The notes beneath the pieces are model-generated. The model was not told the DNA's origin and searched no databases. It worked only from the letters and a program-made list of their open reading frames with translations. From contig RPFO01000310.1 of NCBI GenBank assembly GCA_009746045.1, forward strand, positions 2,008,142-2,072,141: 64,000 bases of DNA. The letters are read 5' to 3'. The first letter of the stretch is position 1; every line of letters starts with the position of its first letter. Origin of the DNA: Mesostigma viride (lineage: Eukaryota; Streptophyta; Mesostigmatophyceae; Mesostigmatales; Mesostigmataceae). The translations under genes and the position numbers were made by a program. Shown piece by piece: positions 20,745 to 38,936 of the stretch.

Positions 20745-22340
20745 TGGGAAGAATACACTTTGAAAGAGTAAAAACTGCACATAGGAAAAGGCTGGTCACG
20801 GTTTCCATGGCTGAGGAAACGAACAGCTCTCTGTCTAGTCAGACTGGAGAAGCATAAACCTGGATGAGAGTAGCCATTCGCAGCCAAGAGTGGTAGCTTC
20901 TCAATGAGACTAGGGGGCAACGGCGGAATTGAAGTACCGTTGTTGAGCGGGACTTGTAAGTATGCAGCCCAGCCAGCCCTCGTCGGACTGTGTTTCAGAC
21001 TGCAGCATTGATCGCGGTCCAGCTGACAATATTCCCTGACAATCGCAGTACAGCCTTGTCTCCCACCCGTGCTCCGCATGCCCATGGATGCCTGAAGTAG
21101 CTAATGACCCAGTAGGAGCAGATCATGCAAACGTTTGCAGATCCGAAGAACGCCGAGGTGCAGGTGCACTAGTAGACACTGCCCGCACTGGTGCCAGGTA
21201 CCTTGCGCGAATTGCTGCCGCCTTGCGACATGCTCTTGCTGCGCAACAAGACATGAGGCCGCCAGGCTCGTCACTTGCTACGATCGCCGACCATGTCGTT
21301 GCTGACGTTTTCTTCTACCGCCAAACATGTGCTATAATTGCGTGTCTAGCTAGTGTACTCTGCACAGCTGCTGGTCGCGATCAGCGCCACCCATCAAGGC
21401 TTGCCAGCGCAGTATAAATGACATTCCCAACAAGGACGAAGGCGCCGCAGTCGAGCGCTGCTCGCTACAAAGTTAGGGCGAAAGCTATCCGCGCGGAAGT
21501 ACACGATATCCTCACGCTGGCGACGGACATGTAAGCAACCATATGCAGCAACGCCGAGCCAACCGCCATCTTATACCGCGGATTGGCAATTGCACCCATC
21601 AGGTCGTCACGTGCCGGATGCCACATCCACGTGGCTGGAGCGCACAACAGCGGATTTCGCCAATGCGCGGCGCGCGCGGCACCTAACCGACCGGCGCTCT
21701 TGTTGACTTGTTGTTGTACGCCGCAAAGGGCAGCAGAGATTTGGGAACGGCCGAGGGCCTGAACAGCTAACCGACCTGTTCTGACCTGCAGCTGCAGACA
21801 GATTATCCTAGCTTCCGAAAGGTCCGATACTCGACAGCTTCTTAAATGGAAAAACTAATTATATGCAACGATACCTGTAACACAACTAGTACTTATTGAT
21901 GCACTAGGACTTGCCATAATTATACAGTGTTGAGTGGAGGAAACCAAAGACAAGATACGGACAGTCCAGCAATGCGAGGTCATGCTCGAGGCCATGGCCT
22001 GTTCCCGTATGATGGCATACAGTGTGTACCGCGCCAGTTGTCCCACTCGGGTAAAAAATGACATGATTGTCCCCGGCACATCGAAGATCCACGCTAATAA
22101 TCCCCTTGCTGGTTGTTGCACCTGTATTTGCAAGCGCCCCACTTCCATTGCCCGCTGAAATGCACACAGGCCAGGACTCTCATGAAGATGGGGCACTGCC
22201 TGGCCGGCTATGGCCGGTAGCTTTTTTTCTAGTCAGACTGTAGTTACGGCTTCTGCAGCTGTGGGTGCAACACCCAAAGATTACCCCTAGTCTTGTCCGG
22301 GCGAAGCCAGGGTAGGCGTCGACCTTTCTGCTAGTGCAGT
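20745..22340. other. SEC23 upstream region; no gene recognised
   Basis: About 1.6 kb containing only short ORFs. It must include the SEC23 promoter and 5' UTR, but I see no confident core-promoter motif. Confidence 0.35.
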
Positions 22341-28441
<6,101 letters not shown>

Positions 28442-29450
28442 GGGGGAGGAATGCGTGTAGGCAGCCGTGAGGCAGTTAGCGGGAGGGCTGCATGCGGCTG
28501 TGAGGGCGAGGAGTGCATTCAGCTGTGGGTGGGAGGACTGGATGCAGCCGTGAGGGGGCAAGTGGCAGCAGTGATGCCATGGGGTGAGCGGGGCAGCCGC
28601 GGGGGGGCACAGGGCAGTGGACGGCCGTGATGTGTCATGGCACAAGCAGTGCAGCCGTGACGGATGCCATGATTTTCCGCCATGAGGGGGAAATCTGCAG
28701 TGCCACCATCATGAGGGGGATGCAGCTGGATGTGTGGGAGTCAATGCGGGTAAAGGGCACAGGGGTACAGCGCAGCTGTGAAGGGTACACCGTATGGGCA
28801 GCGGAGAGGGGTGAAGGGCAGGAAGTGGGTCTGCAGGGAGGGGCCGACCGCGGTGCACTCGGGACATCTTGGTTTGGGCTATCGGAGGCCCCGGCTGCAC
28901 CTGTTCGGTCGTTCTCTTCTTTTGTCGCCTCGACACCATTTCACCGACGGATGAATTCACCTGTCAGGGCGGGTTACCCTGAGGATGATCTCTCGAGGCA
29001 GATCGTCCTTCTGGGCGAATCTCTCTCCTGGCGGATCCAGCTGATTTGCCAGGAAAGGGCAGGGAGCAATGTCAGGCCCGTGGTTCGCAAGCCTAGTTCT
29101 CTAGGGGGGGGGGGCATGGTTCATTGTAAGCCCAGGAGCGCTGACACATGAAAGCTGATGGGGCAGGCCAGGCTTTTTGAGGGCAACCTCTTGTCTGAGG
29201 GGGTCAAAGTGGTCTCTTGCCCTTCTTGCGGGGGCAGCCTTGGTGAGGGGCAGCAGGAGTCAAGGGGAGCCACGTGCAACAGATTCAGATGGCGAGGTTT
29301 TTGGTTCACTGCGAAGAGCAAGTAAATCAATTACCAGGACATTGCGGGATGATCACATAGACAGTTGTCGAGGAGGAAGGGGGGGGGGGGGGGGGGAGAG
29401 GCGATTTCTGGGCGGTGCCTGGTGGACCAAGTGGTCGGATTCCTTGATTC
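28442..29450. other. SEC23 3' flank with diverged stop-region copies; no gene
   Basis: The stop region GCAGCAGTGAGGGGGA (28433-28448) is echoed as GCAGCCGTGAGG (about 28460) and GCAGCCGTGAGGGGGC (about 28546). Further weak copies extend to about 28730. There is also a 17-base G run near 29380. Confidence 0.45.
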
Positions 29451-29462
29451 TAGTAGTGCAGG

Positions 29463-29930
29463 TCACTGTGCCATCAAGGTTGATTTTGTGGATGGGGTCC
29501 GCAGCATCAGCCTATCCAAGCTGTGCTGCTGCTTCGCAACAGTCCGCCTCCACTCTCGGCACCCCTGGTGCATGCACTGTGCCTCTATACTCATGATTGT
29601 CTTCCCGAGGTCCTTGAGGGCTGCTTTTGACCGTGCGTTGCCAAGGTGGCTGCTTCGTTGAGGGTGGCGAGGTGGTGGGAGGCCACCAGGGCGCTGCTGC
29701 ATGCGTCCCCATGACGCTCCTGACGGAGGCAGGTGGCTCAAGGAGCAAAGGAAGGAAATAGCAGTGAAGGATGGGTGCCCAGCTGCGCACATCATAGATG
29801 ACGCGTGCTGCCGCCAAGCATTTTGTACCGCGGGACAGGTGCAGGCTGCATGAATCAAGGGGCGTGATTCAAGGCCTTTGTCACAGACCTGCTGCCGTTT
29901 AAAAACCCTTGTCTTACCTCAGCACCTCTG
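29463..29930 (-). pseudogene. LINE RT C-terminal zinc-finger remnant, minus strand
   Basis: The minus-strand frame contains VCDKGLESRPLIHAACTCP followed by AVQNAWRQ. This resembles the zf-RVT signature (Cys...His...CP...W) found after RT in many plant and algal LINEs. No RT core is visible upstream. Weak but suggestive. Confidence 0.3.
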
Positions 29931-30649
29931 TAAAACCCTGTGCCAGAGCGCGTTCACGGCCATGGCAACGGCGGATTGTTGCAGCCGATTCGAGCTCAGA
30001 AGTGTTGGCGCCTGCAAACCCAGGCAGGATGGCATGTGGCAGTGGTCCTGCTCTGGCGGGTTTGCTTCCAGGGTGCAGGGAATCATTAGGTCCACGTATC
30101 GTGGGCATTGGGGCCGCGCCATGATAGCCAGGCGAAAAGGCGGCCCAAGGCATCCCAGCCTGGGTGTCCAAGCCATCAGGGCTCTTGGGGGGAGGCTGTG
30201 ATGTGCATCCAAGTTGCTGAGGGATCCAAGCGATTGTATGCTGGGGTGATGGTGGGGGACTGAGGCGCTGGCAGCAGGTGGCTTCATGGGAACAGAGACC
30301 ATTCATGCTCTAGCATTGACTGTTTTGTGTCAATGCCACTTCAGTAAGGGGAGGGCCAGGGCAGGTTTGATGGGGTCACCGCTGCACTCATGGCAGGTGA
30401 ATGAGCAGACTTTTGGACAGGCGCGATGGTGGGTGCAACCATGAACCTAGAAACCTGGCCATGCGTCGACGAAGATGTGCCACCACACCATGTTCCACCA
30501 CAGGCCATGCCCAGGTTTCGATGTATTTCGTAGATAGAGAATGAGGAAGGAAGAGAGATTCCCAGCGAGATGCATGGCTCGGACGACCATGCCTACTAGT
30601 GCTCTAGCTGATGTGGCATGCCGGCTGACCATGCCTTTGATATAATTTA
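29931..30649. other. No recognised feature
   Basis: Short minus-strand open stretches continue rightward from the zinc-finger remnant but show no motif. Confidence 0.3.
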
Positions 30650-30749
30650 GGGGATGCAGGGGGCAGTGCCACGGCTGAATTCAGTCGCTGATTACAGAGA
30701 TCTGTAATCAGCAACTGAATTCAGCCATGGCGCTGCCCCCTGCATCCCC
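30650..30749. repeat. 100-nt near-perfect hairpin
   Basis: The 49-nt arms 30650-30698 and 30701-30749 are complementary except at three positions, with a 2-nt centre (GA). Ends are GGGGATGCAG and CTGCATCCCC. All three differences are transitions. It could be a foldback MITE or a small-RNA precursor. No TSD is apparent. Confidence 0.9.
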
Positions 30750-30851
30750 AAGTCAGACGCATTTATGCCATGTTTCAATCACATGTCCGCGGGCATAGTA
30801 GTTCAGAACTCAGGATGTACATCTTGATTGACTGATTGATTGTAATGGCAA

Positions 30852-32433
30852 TTAATTAATGAATTAATTAAACTCATGCTCCTGTTGGGGAGTCACGGAG
30901 CACCGAGGTGCTTTAAATCCCTGTGTGTGCACAACAGGAAGAAAGGGCAGAGACCCCCTTTCTCCTTCATGCCAGAGGCATGCATGCCACAGCTGCAATC
31001 GGACACGTTAGACGATCCGGCAAGTTCTGTGAGTGCATGCAATATCAAAGAGACAACCAATATGACCAATGTGAGCATATCATAACAAGGAGCGTGGGCA
31101 AGTATAATCTGAGCATAGCCAAGACGTAGCATGGCTGTACAAGGACTAAGCTTAGGCTATGGCTGATTGTGTACCGTGTGTTAGCGGTGCACGTGACTAG
31201 GTATGGTGGCACAGCTAGGCAAACATTCTAGGCTTGGCTGCCATGGCGGCAGTGACTACCAATGGATACAAGCTAGGGCTAATATACAAGCTATTCTAGC
31301 CCGCAGGGGGCGTCCACATATCTTGTGGTTGATCAGATCAGGTCCCTGCCCCTCCAGTACACCTTGGGCTTCTGGGGGTCCTGCTTAATTGTGGCGAAGG
31401 TATTCCGGCCACAGGTCGCGTAGCTGCTGCTGCTGGGCGGGGGTCAGGCCGTCGTCCAGCTTCCAGCGGTGAGGTCTTGCAACCTATTGCGATGAGAAAG
31501 GAACCGCTGCTTGTCCTCACGGGAGGGGAAGGTGAGCAGGACTGGTGGGGGAGCCGCCTTGTCCCGAGAGTGGGGATCGAAGGCGGTGGCACCAACGCAG
31601 TTCTACCTCACCTACCAGGCCGGCCCATGAGGGTAAGGAGCTGGTCCTTGAGCTCGTCGGCAAGGGTGGTTGACGTCTCACCTGACTTCTGGGCGGGGAA
31701 GCGACGCAGCATGCACCACCCGGCAGTCGCGGCGAGCGCGGTCGGTCCCCTCCCGTTGTTGTGCCTGGCGAAGGTCTTCTGAAAGCTCCTGGAGTTTCGT
31801 AGCGATGGCGTTAGTGGTTGAGGCGGTCACTGTCCGCAGCAGGTCCGCATAGGAGAGGGGCGGGAGGTCGCCATGCAGCATCCAGCTGGGGTGGCTGGGA
31901 TGCGATGGTGGCCGTCTGCTCCGTTATCTTTGGGACCTGTGCGGCCAGGGCCTCGGTGTGGGCTGTGATGGCTTCAAGCTTCTTCATATGAGCACGCCAC
32001 ACTTGCCCTCCACCTGGTTAAGGCGAGAGACTAGTGCAGCATGCGCCTCAGATGCCTGCGCCGCGGTCTGCAGCGCCGTGAACTGAGGTTGGAGCTTGTG
32101 GACGACCTTGGTTTCCACAGTCGAGACCCGGGCCTCCACCGTGTTGAGCGTCGTGTTCAGCGAGGTCAGCTTCTCGGCCAACAGCCAGGTCACGAGTTCC
32201 TCCAGCGCTGCTTGGATGTCATCCTTGCAGAGGGAGGAAGCCGATGCGGCCGTGCTGGCTGCGCGGGCCGGGCTGGGTTGCATGCGGAGCTTAGCGACGA
32301 AGTCGTCGCCAGTGAGCTTGTAGAAACTGAAAAGGGTAGCGAGGATATGGTAAAATTCTGGCAGGGCGAGGAACTCCTCCACTTTGTCAACGGGGATGGC
32401 AAGGTGATGTAATGGCAAGGTGAAATCAATCAA
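30852..32433 (-). mobile_element. Type C ORF1-only (half-LINE-like) element, minus strand
   Basis: Minus-strand order: degraded ORF1 (32433-31340), about 450 bases of 3' UTR, the type C hairpin at about 30880, and (TTAA)n at 30852-30871. The 3' UTR matches the plus-strand copy at 45768-46160 along its length. There is no endonuclease or RT between ORF1 and the tail. Confidence 0.55.
31340..32433 (-). pseudogene. LINE ORF1-like protein, degraded
   Basis: Minus frame from 32433: a predicted helical head (FYHILATLFSFYKLTGDDF), then Ala/Ser/Thr-rich heptads with LTSLNTTLNTVEARV and KLQPQFTALQ, then RLNQVEGK. After that the frame breaks at about 31985. Later pieces (TATIASQPPQLD, ATKLQELSEDLRQAQ) follow the same order as in the 8052-7029 copy. 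It is a coiled-coil ORF1 homologue with several frameshifts. Confidence 0.55.
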
Positions 32434-32832
32434 ACAATGTCGCTCGACCGCTCATGCAATGTTTGCAGCCATCACTTGCGTCCATATTGTGCATGATTAT
32501 TTAATTATTAATAATTGATTAATACTGTGAATTTACTAATAGTTGTCTAGTTTACTAATTGCCATGCTTTGCCCATGCAGAGAGTTATCGATCTCCGCTG
32601 GGATGCCATGCCCTAGCTACTGCCTAGCCATAATCCTCTTCCATGCATGCACCCCGTGCCAGGCCTTTTCAGTATTGATAAATCATGGCCGGTGGTGCAG
32701 GTGCATCTTGAACATGCACCCAGAGTAGGTGGCAGCCCGCAGCTTACATCCCCCACCTGCAGGATGTTGCTCAGAATGTATTACAAACCATATATGCCCC
32801 TTCTCAGGGATATATGCTACGTATGCTCCCAC
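32434..32832. other. No recognised feature
   Basis: AT-rich spacer between the ORF1-only element and the next LINE piece. Confidence 0.4.
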
Positions 32833-35177
32833 GGCCTTGCCTGGGCCAAGCTCCGTTCGCTCACACCCTACTGGCGCTCGAAGGGCCTGGACGGGCACCG
32901 CAAGCGCATGCTCTTCAAGGTCCTCGTCCTCACGGTGCTCACGTATGGCGCCGAGGCGTGGACCCTCCCACCCAAACTGGCAGCTCGGCTCGACGGCACC
33001 GTTTACAGGATGCTCCGGCAGGTCCTTAACTCGTCGTCTGTCCCAACTCAGTCCTCACAGGAGGACTGAGTTGACGATTTTCCAATGCGTGTAGCGACTA
33101 GGTGGGGGGTCCATCCCAAATGTTTTGATGTGGATCGGGGGTGTACTAGATGTCATTTTGTTGGCAAAAATACAGCATATGTGAAAACTTGACCCGAACA
33201 CCTGAAAATTACACGGACGTTGGGCACCCCTCGCGAATTTGCATTTTTCGGGATAAGAACGAGTGGGAAAAATTCAATCAAATCCTGGTGCATGAAGAAA
33301 AAATATAGGTATGTAAACAATATAGTTCTTGAAACGTGGCAAAAAACTGGGCTCAATTTGGCCACTGCAACTGCCTGAAACAATTAAAAAACTCTCAGTC
33401 CTCAGGAGAGGAATGGGGCTTTTGCTAACGTTGCTAGCATGTAAGTGCGGTCATACTACACAATACCGTGGCCACCAACCATCCCAATCAACTCATTTCC
33501 CTTCAAGCATTACAGGACAACACACTTGCATCATCATACTTCAGGTATATCATACCTTATCATGTAGTGAGAGCCTATGCATGCATGTAGGGAATGGGCT
33601 TGGATACCTACCAACAAAGGGTTATGTTATAAGTGTCAACCACCAATATAATGGGTAGGTTAAGCATATTTCCATTGTTTCTAACAACAATAGATATGGC
33701 TATAACTGTTTTGCCTTGCCATGATGTGGCCAACATAGTTGCTGGCACATGATGGCAGTGGTTTGTCACCAAGACTTTTCACTCACCCGTTAAAGCTTGA
33801 ATGCACCCTTGACGCAGCCCGTGGCCACACAATCATGCAGTATGAACGTAGCAAGAGAATAACTAACATCTACGAAGGTGTTCAAACCTGCACAGCTCCT
33901 AAAACCCTGCACAACTACACTGGGTTAAGGCAAATGCCTGCTAACATCATCTGAAAAGGGGGTTTTAGAGAGGGGCAGGCAACGGTCAAGAAACAGCATC
34001 AAGACTTGAACCTGACAACGCCTCGCAAGCTTAAACTCATGTACGAACATCAAGGAACGAAGAGGCAACGATTATCCGGCTTTACCTGGCACGGCTGGCG
34101 TTACCTTGGCCCAGGCGGTGCCCGCAAAAGTGGCACTTTGCGGCACATAGACCATGACGTGACAGAATGGTCGAAATCATCAAATCTATACTGTCACTCA
34201 ATATATTCTAATACCATGCATGTTAAAATGTAGAAAGAAACCTATCAGCCATTGAAATTGCGCCGGAAAGCAAGCGCAGTCATCAATTCCGTCGACCTGC
34301 CTTATCGCAGTTTTTTCCAGCAAGAACAGTGCCGACACCGGGTAAATCGCATCCCCGCGAGCTAAAAATTGATTTTTATCATCTTTAGGGCATGTTAAAT
34401 TTATTTCCTGAGTTTGGACAGCTAACTCGTCCGCAAACGTAAACTGCATGCATGGGCGCGAGCCGCCATGGCTAGGTCGTGCATTTCCGGAACTCGCGTT
34501 TCACGTGGAAAAGTACCCTTACCACCTGTACTTTGACCGTACATTTAGCCGCTCATACCAAATCCAAAAAAAAACCAAAAATATGTCCAAGAAAGATCTT
34601 TTCACGTAGTATTTAAATAAATTTTGAGAGAATTTTTTTGACAAACATTCTGACCGGGGCGAATTTTCTACGAAACCCAAAAACTCGGTCCTCTAGAGAG
34701 GACTGAGTTCAACTCAGTCCTCCGTAGAGGACCAGGGACAGACGACGAGTTAATGTAGGTTTTTCCGAGCGTCCGTCATCAGAGTCTCTGTATCATGGCA
34801 TGCCTCGTGTTTCGGACGAGATTAGGCAGCGTAGGATAGCATTTGTAGGACACCTTGCCCGCACCAGCCAGGTCGACACCACCCTTGGTCTGGCCGGCCC
34901 CCAGCGGCTTGGACAGCCAGGGCGACACATTCTGACCTGGCCTGGCCCCAAGGACATTCCCAAAAGGGTAGGGAAACCTGTAAGGCGCACACGCCCGACC
35001 CTGTGGGCAAGCCACCTCCCCCCAAGCGGAGGAGGCGTTTTGATGAGTAGTGTAGTTAGGATTTTCTAGATAGAGTTAGGATAGTTCGATCACGCGGCTT
35101 CCTCCACCCCATCCATCATGAAATATGTGCTACATGACCTCCCCACGGAGGCATGTTATAATTTAATTTTATTTTAA
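32833..35177 (+). mobile_element. Type A LINE 3' part, split by a TTAA element
   Basis: 32833-33029 holds the RT end (LTVLTYGAEAWTLPPKLAAR). It resumes at 34750 with TTAATGTAGG and ends at the hairpin (about 35135) and a short (TTTAA)n tail. The empty site is visible in the homologous copy at 44150-44190 as GTCCTTAACGTAGGG, which proves a clean TTAA-flanked insertion. Confidence 0.8.
33030..34749. mobile_element. TTAA-flanked non-autonomous DNA element, copy 1
   Basis: 1720 bp, with target duplication TTAA at 33026-33029 and 34750-34753. The terminal inverted repeat begins CTCGTCGTCTGTCCC and ends with its exact complement. Internal to each TIR is a palindrome around AACTCAGTCCTC. There is no transposase: the longest open frames are around 110 codons and show no motif. 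TTAA specificity suggests a piggyBac-type transposase acting in trans. Confidence 0.85.
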
Positions 35178-35233
35178 TGCTCCCACGGAGATATGTTCTT
35201 ACTTACTAATTACTTGTGCAGCATATGTAGTGA

Positions 35234-35631
35234 CCACTCTCTCTCCCTTCTTTGGACTGCCATGCAGAACAAGACGCGGTGGCAGAAGATTGCTGTCAAG
35301 GCTCACACGCCAGCCCCTGTGGGCAAGCCACCTCCCCCCAGGAGGCGGCGGCGTTTTGATGAGTAGTGTAGTTAGGATTTTTCTAGACTAGATAGCTTAG
35401 AGTTCGGTTAGGTCGATTACGCGGCTCCTTCCACTCCACCCATCCATCAAGGAATATGTGCTGCATGATCTCCCAACGGCCGGAGGCATGTTATAATTTA
35501 ATTTAATTTAATTTAATTTAATTTAATTTAATTTAATTTAATTTAATTTAATTTAATTTAATTTAATTTAATTTAATTTAATTTAATTTAATTTAATTTA
35601 ATTTAATTTAATTTAATTTAATTTAATTTAA
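35234..35631 (+). mobile_element. Type A LINE 3' end with long (TTTAA)n tail
   Basis: Contains the terminal coding segment (GKPPPPRRRRRFDE-like), the 3' UTR, the hairpin near 35475 and a (TTTAA)n tail from 35483. The tail array is interrupted by two later elements and reappears at 37350-37365 and 42687-42730. Confidence 0.8.
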
Positions 35632-37349
35632 CTCGTCGTCTGTCCCAACTCAGTCCTCACAGGAGGACTGAGTTGACAATTTTCAACCGCGTGTAGCGAC
35701 TAGGTGGGGGGTCCATCCCAAATGTTTTGATGTGGATCTGGGGTGTACTAGATATCATTTTGTTGGCAAAAATACTGCATATGTGAAAACTTGACCCGAA
35801 CACCTGAAAATTACACGGACGTTGGGCACCCCTCGCGAATTTGCATTTTTCGGGATAAGAACGAGTGGGAAAAATTCAATCAAATCCTGGTGCATGAAGA
35901 AAAAATATAGGCATGTAAACAACATAGTTCTTGAAGCGTGGCAAAAAACTGGGCTCCATTTGGCCACTGCAACTGCCTGAAACAATTAAAAAACTCTCAG
36001 TCCTCAGGAGAGGAATGGGGCTTTTGCTAACTTTGCTAGCATGTAAGTGCGGTCATACTACATCACCGTGGCCACCAACCATCCCAATCAACTCATTTCC
36101 CTTCAAGCATTACAGGACAACACACTTGCATCATCATACTTCAGGTATATCATACCTTATCATGTAGTGAGAGCCTATGCATGCATGTAGGGAATGGGCT
36201 TGGATACCTACCAACAAAGGGTTATGTTATAAGTGTCAACCACCAATATAATGGGTAGGTTAAGCATATTTCCATTGTTTCTAACAACAATAGATATGGC
36301 TATTACTGTTTTGCCTTGCCATGATGTGGCCAACATAGTTGCTGGCACATGATGGCAGTGGTTTGTCACCAAGACTTTTCACTCACCCGTAAAAGCTTGA
36401 ATGCACCCTTGACGCAGCCCGTGGCCACACAATCATGCAGTATGAACGTAGCAAAAGAATAACTAACATCTATGAAGGTGTTTAAACCTGCACAGCTCCT
36501 AAAACCCTGCACAACTACACTGGGTTAAGGCAAATGCCTGCTAACATCATCTGAAAAGGGGGTTTTAGAGAGGGGCAGGCAACGGTCAAGAAAGAGCATC
36601 AAGACTTGAACCTGACAACGCCTCGCAAGCTTAAACTCATGTAAGAACATCAAGAAACGACGAGGCAACGTTTATCCGGCTTTACCTGGCACGGCTGGCG
36701 TTACCTTGGCCCAGGCGGTGCCCGCAAAAGTGGCACTTTGCGGCACATAGACCATGACGTGACAGAATGGTCGAAATCATCAAATCTATACTGTCACTCA
36801 ATTTATTCTAATACAATTCATGTTAAAATGTAGAAATAAACCTATCATCCATTGAAATTGCGCCGGAAAGCAAGCGCAGTCATCAATTCCGTCGACCTGC
36901 CTTATCGCAGTTTTTTCCAGCAAGAACAGTGCCGACACCGGGTAAATCGCATCCCCGCGAGCTAAAAATTGATTTATATCATCTTTAGGGCATTTTAAAT
37001 CTATTTCCTGAGTTTGGACGGCTAACTCGTCCGCAAACGTAAACTGCATGCATGGGCGCGAGCCGCCATGGCTAGGTCGTGCACTTCCGGAACTCGCGTT
37101 TCACGTGGAAAAGTACCCTTACCACCTGTACTTTGACCGTATAGTTAGCCGCGCATACCAAATCCAAAAAAATCCCAATAATATGTCCAAGAAAGATATT
37201 TTCACGTAGTATTTGAATAAATTTTGAGAGAATTTTTTTGTCAAACATTCTGACCGGGGCGAATTTTCTACGAAACCCAAAAACTCGGTCCTCTAGAGAG
37301 GACTGAGTTCAACTCAGTCCTCCGTAGAGGACCAGGGACAGACGACGAG
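35632..37349. mobile_element. TTAA-flanked non-autonomous DNA element, copy 2
   Basis: 1718 bp, nearly identical to copy 1 apart from scattered substitutions and a few small indels. It is inserted in the (TTTAA)n LINE tail, with TTAA at 35628-35631 and 37350-37353. Its ends are CTCGTCGTCTG and CAGACGACGAG. Confidence 0.85.
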
Positions 37350-37365
37350 TTAATTTAATTTAATT

Positions 37366-37570
37366 GGTGAGCTATGCTCATTTTATCTATGACTAACCTG
37401 CTGAGCGGAGAATGCAACGCCGTATAGCACCAAAGGAAAAAATAATTTTAGAAAAAATATTTTTTGTGCTGGCACCCGTACCCCAGCCACCCAGGTAGGG
37501 GTTGGCTGGAGAGGTGGTTGCTATAAAGGGTGGGCTTCCATTCTAGGGAAGCAGGTTGTTTCTTTTGCCT
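37366..37570 (+). repeat. PAT repeat A1
   Basis: Starts GGTGAGCTATGCTC and ends TTTCTTTTGCCT. Its partner is A2 at 42259-42463. Confidence 0.95.
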
Positions 37571-37638
37571 GAGAACCTCAAGTGACCACATCACAAAAAA
37601 CAAAACGCAATATAACACATCAAGCATTATAACCCACC

Positions 37639-38740
37639 ATGACCTCAGTGACAGCCCCAGAGCGGAATTTCATAGCAAAGCTCAAGCAAGAAGCCAGGGA
37701 GGGATGCACCCCAAAGGAGGCCGCAACTGCGGTCCAGAAGATCCTAGGGGAGGGGCATTGGCTAGAGCGGATCCAGAAGCTCAATCCGGGGCGTGCCAAG
37801 AACGTCATGGACGTGTTGGAGAAAAGGGGGTTTGTCAGCGACTGGGATGGGGAGGAGGCCCTGGCCGATGTGCTAGCAGCGCAACTGGGGGAGGCTATTG
37901 CAGAGCCGGATCCACCAGTGTCAGCAGGTGGGTGGGAGCTGGGGGTGTTCCCCCTTCGGCAGGTGGAAGCGGAGGGGCGGGGCATGGTGGACCGGGCGCT
38001 GGCGAGGAGGATGGCGCCCCTGGGGCGATCGACCAGGATGTGGCGGACCTAGACCGGAACATAGGTCGGCTGCTGGGGACCGAGACGGGCTATGCAACGC
38101 CAGCGGGAGGGCTTCCATCCCGCCGGGCAACGCCCGCACTGGCGGAGATATTGGCGACCTGATATCGGCCATGTCGAAGCTGCTGGACCAGGCAAAGACT
38201 CCAGCAACTGCAAGCCCAGCCGCAGCGGCGACTGCTGGCAGGCTGGCGCGCACGAAGGGGGTGGCGCTGAGCGGGCATGCAGTGCCGGTCCTGGTGAGCA
38301 ACATGCTGGAGGCGGTGCTGCCGGGGATGCTGGACTACGCAGAGAGCGTGGGGGGGAAGTCCATCCGTGCATCGTTAATGCTGACGATGCACGGCAGCTC
38401 AGCCAGCGGGGAGAGGAGGATGCTGCTCCTGCAGATGGCAGGAATTCTGGACACGATGGTGACAGAATTTGGCTACTGGGCCACGCCACGCTCCGAAGTA
38501 ATTCTGGAGCTGGCAGCAGCCGAGTACCTGGCAAAGCTGATCACGGCATGCCAGCTGGTGGATGTGGGGTCGACGGGTTGGAAGGGGACTCCGTCGGCAA
38601 TGCTGCCATTCCAGGAGGGTGGAGCAATGCTGGCGTCTCCGGCGGTGCGGGCGGCGATGAGCATGGGGAAGCTGCAGCACAAGCTGGAGCAGGGTCCCGG
38701 CAAGAAGGGGCAGGGCGGCCCGTCCAACAACAACAAGTGA
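37639..38740 (+). pseudogene. PAT Gag-like ORF, two frameshifts
   Basis: The ATG at 37639 opens MTSVTAPERNFIAKLKQEA, a helical N-terminus. The frame is lost near 37960. A second frame carries IDQDVADLDRNIGRLLG (about 38028-38080). A third continues from about 38155 (ISAMSKLLDQA...) through MLLLQMAGILDTMV to the stop at 38740, with a basic GKKGQGG end. The three segments are co-linear and would join into a single product of about 365 residues if two single-base losses were corrected. Gag-like by position; no zinc knuckle is seen. Confidence 0.6.
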
Positions 38741-38936
38741 GGGAGCGGTGCCTTCTTCCACTACCTCTTCCAGCACCCCTGCCACCTCGTGACTGGTGGC
38801 AGCAGGTACGCTCAGGCCGTAGGCGCGATAGGATGAGTCGGGCTTTTAATGCTCGCACACTAGCCTGTCAGACGGTTAGGGCGTTAAACTGGATGGGGGG
38901 GGGGGGCGAGACCCGCCTGCTGTAGATTCAGCCCGT

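Noticed and set aside
33153-37049. Short ORFs shared by both TTAA elements (about 76 and 83 codons)
   Set aside because: Conserved only because the two copies are nearly identical; no transposase or other motif, and no support for translation.
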